Shown piece by piece: positions 1-5,096 of a DNA stretch of 5,096 bases. The notes beneath the pieces are model-generated. The model ran no database searches. It worked only from the letters and a program-made list of their open reading frames with translations, and was not told the DNA's origin. Position 1 is the first letter of the stretch; the number at the start of each line of letters is the position of its first letter. Source of the DNA: VXYL01 sp047518105 (GTDB lineage: Bacteria > Pseudomonadota > Gammaproteobacteria > Pseudomonadales > Azotimanducaceae); contig JAKZRQ010000010.1 of assembly GCA_047518105.1 (NCBI GenBank), forward strand, positions 1 through 5,096. Direction: 5' to 3'. A program made the position numbers and the translations under genes.

Positions 1-136
1 GCGCGCCCTTCGGGCGCGTTTGAGAATGCTTCCGGCGCGCCCTTCGGGCGCGTTTGAGAATGCTTCCGGCGCGCCCTTCGGGCGCGTTTGAGAATGCTTC
101 CGGCGCGCCCTTCGGGCGCGTTTGAGAATGCTTCCG
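1..136. repeat. Four perfect tandem copies of a 34-bp hairpin unit
   Basis: Units lie at 1-34, 35-68, 69-102 and 103-136 and are identical base for base. The array may continue past the left edge of the window. Each unit carries a perfect 7-bp inverted repeat, CGCGCCC-TTC-GGGCGCG (positions 2-18 in the first unit), followed on the plus strand by TTTGAGAATGCTTCCG. A GC-rich stem followed by a short T-run resembles a weak intrinsic terminator read left to right. It would therefore suit a plus-strand gene ending left of the window, converging with the minus-strand gene at 216-953. There are no variable spacers, so this is not CRISPR. Perfect identity implies recent duplication, active homogenisation or an assembly effect. 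A REP-like element is an alternative reading. Confidence 0.93.
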
Positions 137-143
137 CATTCTC
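124..143 (-). terminator. Hairpin with GGAA tetraloop, possible end of the coiled-coil gene transcript
   Basis: GAGAATGC (124-131) and GCATTCTC (136-143) form a perfect 8-bp stem around a 4-nt loop. Read on the minus strand the loop is GGAA, a GNRA-type tetraloop expected to be stable in RNA. The left arm is the tail of the last 34-bp unit. The right arm lies outside the array and occurs only once, so only the last unit can form this second hairpin. It sits 73 bases past the stop of the minus-strand gene at 216-953 and is followed on that strand by the GC-rich hairpins. There is no clear U-tract, so a role in termination is inference. Confidence 0.4.
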
Positions 144-145
144 TA

Positions 146-208
146 TATGGGTAACGAACTTGGCCCTATGCGTAGCGAACTTGGCTCTATGCGTAGCGAA
201 CTTGACTC
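146..208. repeat. Three tandem 21-bp repeats
   Basis: Copies lie at 146-166, 167-187 and 188-208, with consensus close to TATGCGTAGCGAACTTGGCTC. The first differs from the second at three positions and the third differs from the second at one, so the array is older than the identical 34-bp array beside it. It starts just after the 124-143 hairpin and ends 7 bp before the stop codon of the minus-strand gene at 216-953. Each unit is seven codons long and, read on the plus strand from ATG 147, gives M-x-x-E-L-x-x heptads. I do not regard that reading as a gene, because downstream it runs antisense through the coiled-coil gene. Confidence 0.85.
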
Positions 209-215
209 AAGAACG

Positions 216-953
216 TTAGGGCGAGCGCCGGCGCAGGCTGTCGAGATCCCGGCGCAGGTTCACGATGTCGTTGTTGACTTGCAGGCGATGCGCGTCGATG
301 GCCCTGATCGCGGTTGCGTTGTCCTCCACCTTCGATGCCAGCGAGTCCCTGAGACTGGTGGCGATCTGGTGGGCCGAGTTCGCCTTGTCCGCCAGGTTCC
401 GCTGCTGTTGGACCATGCTCTTGGTGCGCAGGTCGAGTTCGTTCACCTTGCTCGCGACATCCCGCTGGCTCGAGACGGCCGATTGAACCACCGCCAAGTC
501 GTCGCCCATGCCCTGGATGCTTCCCTGCGCCCGAGTCAGACGCTCGGCGAGCTTGTCGGCCTTGGCGGCGATTGCCTTGATGTCAACCCGGTGCCGACGG
601 TAGTTGGCCCAAAGCAGGTCGACCTGGCCGATCCATTCCGTAAGCTTGCCGCTGATGTCGGTGTCCGATTCCGACATCAATTCGTCGGTCAGGCGCAGCC
701 GTTGCTCGAGCACTTCGATGCGCTCTCCCGCAGTGGCCAGCAGTTCCTGGGCGCTTGCAATCTGCTCCTGCTGGTTGAAGATGAACCAGCCCGCCGCGGC
801 CAACCCGGCGACGAGGACAACGAGGATCGCGTTGACGAAGAGCATGGGAGAGGAGGAGGATGAGCCGCTGCGGGGGCGACCGCGACCACGTCGAACGTGG
901 CGGCCCGCGTCCTCGGGATTGACCGCGATGGTGGGTAGCGAGTCCTTTGCCAC
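216..953 (-). CDS. Single-pass membrane protein with long coiled coil, function unknown
   Basis: The 245-residue product has three parts. Residues 1-36 are a basic, Ser/Arg/Gly-rich cytoplasmic-looking tail (RRGRGRPR near 21-28, then a serine run). Residues about 37-59 are a hydrophobic membrane segment (MLFVNAILVVLVAGLAAAGW and onward). The rest, about 61-240, is a polar, almost proline-free helical stretch rich in Ala, Leu, Arg, Asp and Gln, with the look of a long coiled coil. The start is GTG 953, preceded by AGGA at an 8-nt spacing. There is no cleavable signal, so the coiled coil probably projects into the periplasm by the positive-inside rule. I see no catalytic motif and recognise no named family. 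Septal, envelope-spanning or secretion-associated proteins have this topology, but nothing here picks one. The gene is alone between two hairpin regions, so it is probably monocistronic. I am confident it is a gene, but its role is unknown. Confidence 0.8.
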   Translation of the reverse strand: MAKDSLPTIAVNPEDAGRHVRRGRGRPRSGSSSSSPMLFVNAILVVLVAGLAAAGWFIFNQQEQIASAQELLATAGERIEVLEQRLRLTDELMSESDTDISGKLTEWIGQVDLLWANYRRHRVDIKAIAAKADKLAERLTRAQGSIQGMGDDLAVVQSAVSSQRDVASKVNELDLRTKSMVQQQRNLADKANSAHQIATSLRDSLASKVEDNATAIRAIDAHRLQVNNDIVNLRRDLDSLRRRSP

Positions 954-985
954 CGTAGTGTTCCTAGTGTTGCAATAGATGCGAG

Positions 986-1014
986 AGACTATCTCGCCGG
1001 TGGCGCGGGCTCAA
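986..1014 (-). promoter_or_regulatory. Weak candidate sigma-70 promoter for the coiled-coil gene
   Basis: On the minus strand TTGAGC (1009-1014) and TAGTCT (986-991) are separated by 17 bp. This would put the transcript start near 979, about 26 nt before the GTG at 953. The -10 matches the consensus at only three of six positions, so this is a suggestion based on spacing and location. Confidence 0.25.
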
Positions 1015-1024
1015 GGACGCAGAA

Positions 1025-1051
1025 GGGAACCCGCGAAGGACGCGGGTTCCC
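1025..1051 (-). terminator. Strong hairpin just past the stop of the PuuD-like gene
   Basis: GGGAACCCGCG (1025-1035) and CGCGGGTTCCC (1041-1051) form a perfect 11-bp stem with a 5-nt loop. It begins 8 bp after the stop codon of the minus-strand gene ending at 1060. The sequence after the stem on the minus strand (TTCTGCG) has only a poor U-tract. It could be an imperfect intrinsic terminator or a 3'-end stabilising structure. It separates this gene from the coiled-coil gene. Confidence 0.65.
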
Positions 1052-1059
1052 CGGATGGA

Positions 1060-1722
1060 TCAGAGGTTCGCGACAATCAAGCCCATGACAACCGTGAGCA
1101 CGAGGCTGGACACGATCACGCCTCGCACCGTCGTCAAGACCGAGGTCTTGCCCCAGATCCCGTTGGCCTCGATGACTACAATGATGGCGATGCCGACCCA
1201 CAACGACGTCATGCCCGCCAAGCCGGAATCTACCGCGCCCAGGGTGAAATGGCCGTGCGAACCCATCAGGAACAGCATCGGCGCGGAAAGGAACGTGTTG
1301 GTGCGGGAGGCCAACAGCGCTTTGGCCGCTGATCCTGCGGCGGTCGGGTCGGCTTCGCCCCCGTCACGAACAGCTTCGTTCGAGGCGATCACCACCTTCT
1401 GGTTGGGCCAGATGATGCCCCAGACGTTCAGGAACATGAGGGTCGCCATCAACGCGGCGAGGAGAATGTCCACGGACAGTCCCGCCATGGCGAGGTACAA
1501 CAGGTAGAAACCGGTCAAGAAGGTGAACGCGGCGCCCCAGCGGAACCACCATAGGGCCTTCGGCACCAGTTTGGTGAAGGCATCCACCTTGGCCTCGTCA
1601 GTCGCTGCGGCCATATAGCCGCCTTGGACGAAGTTGAAGTAGTACAGCAGCCCGATCCAGGTAATGCCGAACAGGTAATGCCCCCAACGGACGGCGTAGT
1701 CGAACAACCCCATCAAATCCAT
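1060..1722 (-). CDS. Urate hydroxylase PuuD N-terminal-domain-like integral membrane protein, no cytochrome domain
   Basis: The 220-residue product is very hydrophobic, with about six membrane helices near residues 8-32, 57-80, 83-105, 142-156, 168-188 and 195-219. The stretches RWGHYLFGITWIGLLYYFNF, NVWGIIWPNQK and MGSHGHF look like the PuuD N-terminal domain family (Urate_ox_N, formerly DUF989), recognised from memory. His15, His156 and His158 lie in or beside helices and could bind haem. Full-length PuuD carries a C-terminal cytochrome c. Here there is no CxxCH, and indeed no cysteine, so the function is uncertain and urate oxidation should not be assumed. ATG 1722 is chosen because GGGGGAG precedes it at about 4 nt. 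An in-frame GTG at 1800 would read through the groEL terminator hairpin. No purine-catabolism gene is adjacent. Confidence 0.82.
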   Translation of the reverse strand: MDLMGLFDYAVRWGHYLFGITWIGLLYYFNFVQGGYMAAATDEAKVDAFTKLVPKALWWFRWGAAFTFLTGFYLLYLAMAGLSVDILLAALMATLMFLNVWGIIWPNQKVVIASNEAVRDGGEADPTAAGSAAKALLASRTNTFLSAPMLFLMGSHGHFTLGAVDSGLAGMTSLWVGIAIIVVIEANGIWGKTSVLTTVRGVIVSSLVLTVVMGLIVANL

Positions 1723-1756
1723 TGCGCTCCCCCCAAAGGATGTTCCAATCGCCCCG

Positions 1757-1765
1757 ATCATAACA
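1757..1765 (-). promoter_or_regulatory. Candidate extended -10 promoter for the PuuD-like gene
   Basis: The minus strand reads TGTTATGAT, which fits the extended -10 form TGnTATAAT with one mismatch. It lies directly after the groEL terminator's U-tract and about 35 bp before ATG 1722, which would leave a short leader of roughly 28 nt. No good -35 is visible, as expected for extended -10 promoters. The call is tentative. Confidence 0.3.
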
Positions 1766-1788
1766 AAAACCCCGCCGATGGCGGGGTT
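1761..1788 (-). terminator. Intrinsic terminator of the groES-groEL operon
   Basis: On the minus strand AACCCCGCC and GGCGGGGTT pair as a 9-bp GC-rich stem (1768-1776 with 1780-1788) around a 3-nt loop. The stem is followed by a T-rich tail (TTTGTTATG). The position, about 80 bp after the groEL stop, and the orientation fit termination of groEL. An in-frame upstream GTG start for the next gene would fall before this hairpin, which argues against that start. Confidence 0.8.
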
Positions 1789-1821
1789 CCTGTCGATCAC
1801 GGATCGTTGACCCGAGATGGG

Positions 1822-1851
1822 TGATCGGGATCCGGAATCGGACCCCGATCA
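1822..1851 (-). terminator. Second long hairpin downstream of groEL
   Basis: Bases 1822-1834 pair with 1839-1851 through a 4-nt loop. The arms are TGATCGGG and CCCGATCA, and the single interior mismatch becomes a G-U pair in minus-strand RNA, giving about 13 bp of stem. It begins 16 bp past the groEL stop and has no U-tract, so it is more likely a 3'-end protecting structure or an auxiliary terminator ahead of the hairpin at 1761-1788. Confidence 0.55.
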
Positions 1852-1867
1852 GGCGGTTTCCCGCTGG

Positions 1868-3508
<1,641 letters not shown>

Positions 3509-3536
3509 AAGAGTTCCTCCTCTGTGTTCGCCGCCA

Positions 3537-3827
3537 TCAGCCTTCGAGCACGCCGAAGATCTCGCTCTCCGAGAGGATCAGAAGTTCCTCGCCGTCGATC
3601 TTCACCGTGCTGCCGGCGTACTGGCCAAAAATGATCTTGTCGCCAACGTTGACGTCCGGCTTGCGCAGGGTGCCGTTGTCGTCGATCTTGCCCGGGCCAA
3701 CCGACAGGATCTCGCCCTGCGAGGGCTTCTCCGCAGCGGTGTCGGGCAACACAATGCCGCCGGCGGACATGGCGTCCTCCTCGAGGCGGCGCACGACTAC
3801 GCGGTCGTGTAGTGGTCGGATGTTCAT
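3537..3827 (-). CDS. groES: Co-chaperonin GroES (Hsp10)
   Basis: This is the 96-residue co-chaperonin that forms the heptameric lid of GroEL and drives substrate encapsulation. The N-terminus MNIRPLHDRVVVRR is the family signature. The mobile loop that docks on GroEL spans roughly residues 16-35 and contains AGGIVLPDTA. The roof-loop area is near KIDDNGTLRKPDV, and the C-terminal half contains GDKIIFGQYAG and VKIDGEELLIL. Length is standard (97 in E. coli). ATG 3827 is preferred because it begins exactly at the conserved N-terminus, with GGGAGAAAG upstream. A longer reading from TTG 3902 would translate through the CIRCE operator and is rejected. It is the first gene of the heat-shock operon, with groEL following 28 bp downstream. 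Confidence 0.98.
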   Translation of the reverse strand: MNIRPLHDRVVVRRLEEDAMSAGGIVLPDTAAEKPSQGEILSVGPGKIDDNGTLRKPDVNVGDKIIFGQYAGSTVKIDGEELLILSESEIFGVLEG

Positions 3828-3873
3828 GACTAGCTTTCTCCCAATGCCGTTCAAAACCGAGTCCGATGAGGTG

Positions 3874-3904
3874 GATTGGCACTCTCCGGGAGAGAGTGCC
3901 AATC
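3874..3904 (-). promoter_or_regulatory. CIRCE element (HrcA operator) of groES-groEL
   Basis: TTGGCACTC (3876-3884), a 9-bp spacer and GAGTGCCAA (3894-3902) match the CIRCE consensus TTAGCACTC-N9-GAGTGCTAA with one symmetric change per arm. The dyad extends two more base pairs on each side. It lies about 46 bp before the groES ATG and just after the predicted transcript start, the classical place for repression by the heat-sensing repressor HrcA. hrcA itself is not in this window. Confidence 0.96.
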
Positions 3905-3915
3905 CATGCGGCGGT

Positions 3916-3943
3916 ATAATAGGGGCGGATTCGGGATATTCAA
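3916..3943 (-). promoter_or_regulatory. groES-groEL promoter, overlapping sigma-70-like and sigma-32-like elements
   Basis: On the minus strand TTGAAT (3938-3943) and TATTAT (3916-3921) are separated by 16 bp, a good sigma-70 arrangement. The same DNA reads GTTGAAT, then 12 bp, then CCCCTATTA, which resembles the heat-shock sigma factor pattern CTTGAAA and CCCCATNTA. Transcription would start near 3909, inside or just before the CIRCE dyad. This suggests dual control, with a vegetative or RpoH promoter plus HrcA repression. The relative use of the two sigma factors is inference. Confidence 0.75.
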
Positions 3944-4090
3944 CCCTTAAGTGAGACTCATCGTAGGTTTCAGCGCCGATATCGCCGACATCGCAGGGCG
4001 TCCCTGGGTCAGGACCGACCGTGTGATCGGGACCAGGCAGGGCTTGCCGCGCCCGCCAAGGCGGTGGCCAACTCGGCTTTTAGGGTGCGC
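3944..4090. other. Intergenic stretch with no recognised gene
   Basis: This 147-bp gap lies between the groES promoter and the stop of the DUF6356-like gene. A small GC-rich dyad, CCGCC-AA-GGCGG (4053-4064), could be a weak 3' hairpin for that minus-strand gene, but it has no U-tract. Open frames crossing here on either strand are extensions of antisense or shadow frames. I see no RNA gene or repeat. Confidence 0.6.
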
Positions 4091-4354
4091 TCACGACCCG
4101 TTGCCCTGCTCTTCGTGCGGGGGTGCCGAAGGTCCCGCGACGGCCTGTTCGCACGCCTGCTGGCGCTTGGCCATGGCCTCGGAGAGTTGCCGGACGCGGT
4201 CGCTACCCGTATGCACGAGAAGGAACGGCAGGAGGGCGTGGACGAGACAAGTCGCCGCAGCGGCCAGCATCTTTGCCGCGAACCCAACTGCGTTGGCCAG
4301 ATGTTCGAAGTAGGTCTCGCCGACCTCGTCGAGGTGGTCGGTAAGCAGGCTCAT
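4091..4354 (-). CDS. Small DUF6356-like membrane protein
   Basis: This 87-residue protein begins MSLLTDHLDEVGETYFEHLANAV and continues with a hydrophobic stretch of about 35 residues (roughly 22-48, FAAKMLAAAATCLVHALLPFLL), then a conserved-looking HTGSDRVRQL segment and a polar tail ending in EEQGNGS. The pattern E-T-Y-F-E-H-L, then C-x-V-H-A-L-L-P-F, then T-G-S resembles small proteins catalogued as DUF6356, recognised from memory and without assigned function. It has one membrane helix or a hairpin. ATG 4354 is chosen because it starts at the conserved block, with a weak AGGG about 10 nt upstream. An in-frame TTG at 4423 would add 23 unremarkable residues. The gene is divergent from the Lrp-type regulator and upstream of groES on the same strand, but the groES promoter in between makes co-transcription unnecessary. 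Confidence 0.75.
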   Translation of the reverse strand: MSLLTDHLDEVGETYFEHLANAVGFAAKMLAAAATCLVHALLPFLLVHTGSDRVRQLSEAMAKRQQACEQAVAGPSAPPHEEQGNGS

Positions 4355-4391
4355 CGGACGGCACCCTGGGGTGACCTTGGATAACCCCGAA

Positions 4392-4409
4392 TCTACGTCA
4401 GATCGTAGA
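4392..4409. promoter_or_regulatory. Inverted repeat in the divergent intergenic region
   Basis: TCTACG (4392-4397) and CGTAGA (4404-4409) are perfect inverted 6-bp arms separated by 6 bp. The dyad lies about 38 bp upstream of the DUF6356-like ATG and about 50 bp from the regulator's palindrome. It could be an operator or a leader hairpin. Its length is near what chance can produce, so this is only a candidate. Confidence 0.3.
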
Positions 4410-4424
4410 GAAAGCTTTTCCAAA

Positions 4425-4454
4425 TTGAACTACAAACATAGACTGGAGTAGAAT
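4425..4454 (+). promoter_or_regulatory. Candidate sigma-70 promoter of the Lrp/AsnC-type regulator
   Basis: TTGAAC (4425-4430) and TAGAAT (4449-4454) are separated by 18 bp in a locally AT-rich stretch. An overlapping TATGAT (4454-4459) is a second possible -10. Transcription would start near 4461-4466, just before ATG 4479. If this start is right, the ATG at 4455 would not be transcribed, even though GGAG lies 6 nt before it. Confidence 0.5.
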
Positions 4455-4463
4455 ATGATTCTA
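4449..4463. promoter_or_regulatory. Lrp-type operator overlapping the regulator's own -10
   Basis: TAGAATATGATTCTA is a perfect 6-bp inverted repeat around a 3-bp centre. It matches the E. coli Lrp consensus YAGHAWATTWTDCTR at 14 of 15 positions, failing only at the ninth base. It covers the predicted -10 of the adjacent Lrp/AsnC-type gene, the expected position for negative autoregulation, which is common in this family. Binding by this particular protein is inference. Confidence 0.6.
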
Positions 4464-4478
4464 TACACCGGCCAGATC

Positions 4479-4960
4479 ATGGAAAAATCATACTAGACCG
4501 TACCGATCTTCGCATTCTTGACCTGATCCAACACGACGCCACGCTGTCCACCGCCGACATCGGCGGCCGGGTTGGACTCAGCACCACGCCCTGCTGGCGC
4601 CGCCTGCAGAACCTGGAGAGTCGCGGCACGGTCCTCGGTCGCGTGGCCCTACTGGACCGCGACCACCTGAACGTGGGAGTGGACGCCTTCGTCTCCATCC
4701 GCACGGACCAGCACAACGAGCTCTGGTACCAAGCGTTCGCGAAGGCAGTGGCGGTGTTTCCGGAGGTTGTCGGGCTGTACCGCATGAGCGGCGAGGTGGA
4801 CTACCTGATGCACGTGGTGGTGCCGGACATTTCCGCCTACGACGGTTTCTACAAACGCCTGATCCGCGCAGTGGACCTCACCGATGTGAGCTCCAGCTTC
4901 GCCATGGAGCGACTCAAGTACACCACGGTGCTCCCGCTCGACTACGCAGGCCGTTCCTAG
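4479..4960 (+). CDS. Lrp/AsnC-family transcriptional regulator, start apparently frame-disrupted
   Basis: The frame open from 4442 to 4960 encodes a complete Lrp/AsnC regulator. The winged helix-turn-helix begins LDRTDLRILDLIQ and includes VGLSTTPCWRRLQNLESRG. The ligand-binding RAM domain follows, containing FPEVVGLYRMSGEVDYL and ending SSFAMERLKYTTVLPL. These proteins form dimers or octamers that bind DNA and sense amino acids. No ATG, GTG or TTG opens this frame before GTG 4643, which would delete the entire HTH. ATG 4479 is one frame off and stops at 4494-4496 (M-E-K-S-Y-stop). One extra A in the five-A run 4483-4487 would give MEKIILDRTDLRILDL, a normal family N-terminus and a 160-residue protein. 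Sequencing error, a real frameshift mutation, ribosomal -1 slippage or a non-standard start remain possible. The family call is firm, but the start is not. Confidence 0.85.
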
Positions 4961-5094
4961 CCCGCATTTCTCACCAGGCCGCTTGTCGGCGTCAAAAAGC
5001 TCTTGGGTTTCACTAGTTTGACCGCGATGTCGATGATCGTGCCGATGGCGGACTGCGCTGGCCGCGCCCGCCCGCGCTTCGCGCGGAGGCCCTC
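4957..5094 (-). CDS. Possible C-terminal end of a gene entering from the right
   Basis: On the minus strand one frame stays open from the window edge to a TAG at 4957-4959, about 45 codons, ending SGLVRNAG. It overlaps the convergent regulator's stop by three bases. From the window edge to about 5023, nearly all third codon positions are G or C, as in the window's real genes, and it encodes SAIGTIIDIAVKLVKPKSF. After that the codon bias weakens. I recognise no family, and the fragment is too short to be sure it is coding. Confidence 0.3.
   Translation of the reverse strand, partial: EGLRAKRGRARPAQSAIGTIIDIAVKLVKPKSFLTPTSGLVRNAG
5072..5086. repeat. Short GC-rich inverted repeat near the right edge
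   Basis: CCGCGC and GCGCGG pair around a TTC loop (5072-5077 with 5081-5086). The TTC loop and C/G-only stem resemble the hairpins at 1-136, but the flanking bases differ and no tandem copy is visible before the window ends. It overlaps the possible partial gene. Confidence 0.4.
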
Positions 5095-5096
5095 GC

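Noticed and set aside
1..136. CRISPR array
   Set aside because: The 34-bp units abut with no spacers, so nothing varies between repeats, and no cas gene is nearby.
147..863. 238-codon plus-strand frame beginning in the 21-bp repeats
   Set aside because: It runs antisense through the coiled-coil gene, whose GTG start has a Shine-Dalgarno and whose product has a clear tail, membrane helix and coiled-coil layout. The neat heptads at its start come only from the tandem repeat.
3828..3902. Longer groES from TTG 3902
   Set aside because: The extra 25 codons would translate the CIRCE operator, and MNIRPLHDRV is the universal GroES start.
3951..4384. Several plus-strand frames opposite the DUF6356-like gene
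   Set aside because: Their products are Arg/Pro/Ala-rich without domain features, and the minus-strand frame has a coherent small membrane protein.
4477..4785. Minus-strand frame of about 100 codons opposite the regulator
   Set aside because: It is antisense to a clearly recognised Lrp/AsnC gene and has a Ser/Arg-rich product with no features.
4643..4960. Regulator starting at GTG 4643 as a natural RAM-only protein
   Set aside because: The residues just upstream in the same frame are a complete, well-conserved Lrp helix-turn-helix, so this start would remove real coding sequence. No good ribosome site is seen there.

Overview
The window looks like chromosomal DNA of a GC-rich proteobacterium, most likely a gammaproteobacterium. 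GroEL and GroES are close to E. coli in length and motifs, and the groES promoter combines a CIRCE operator with a heat-shock-like -35/-10. I cannot name the genus. Most of the window is housekeeping. There are no CRISPR arrays, tRNAs, rRNAs, transposases or phage genes, and I found no evidence for a new multi-gene system.

Layout, left to right. Positions 1-136 hold four identical 34-bp tandem units, each a GC-rich hairpin. A further AT-richer hairpin (124-143) and three diverged 21-bp repeats (146-208) follow. Then five genes run on the minus strand (listed here in coordinate order, the reverse of the direction of transcription): a single-pass membrane coiled-coil protein of unknown function (216-953); a six-helix membrane protein resembling the N-terminal domain of the urate hydroxylase PuuD (1060-1722); groEL (1868-3508); groES (3537-3827); and a small DUF6356-like membrane protein (4091-4354). 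A divergent Lrp/AsnC-type regulator lies on the plus strand (about 4479-4960). At the right edge there may be the end of another minus-strand gene (4957-5094).

Transcription units. groES-groEL is a compact operon with a 28-bp gap. It has its own promoter and CIRCE element upstream, and two tandem hairpins downstream, one with a U-tract. The PuuD-like gene has a strong Shine-Dalgarno before ATG 1722 and a hairpin 8 bp after its stop, so it is probably its own unit. The coiled-coil gene has a Shine-Dalgarno before a GTG start.

The most informative spots are at the edges of the window. The regulator's DNA-binding half is intact, but no ATG, GTG or TTG opens its frame. One extra A in a five-A run would join it to an ATG. 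A 15-bp palindrome matching the E. coli Lrp consensus at 14 of 15 positions overlaps its putative -10, which suggests autoregulation. The left-edge repeats look like a tandemly amplified terminator-type hairpin.
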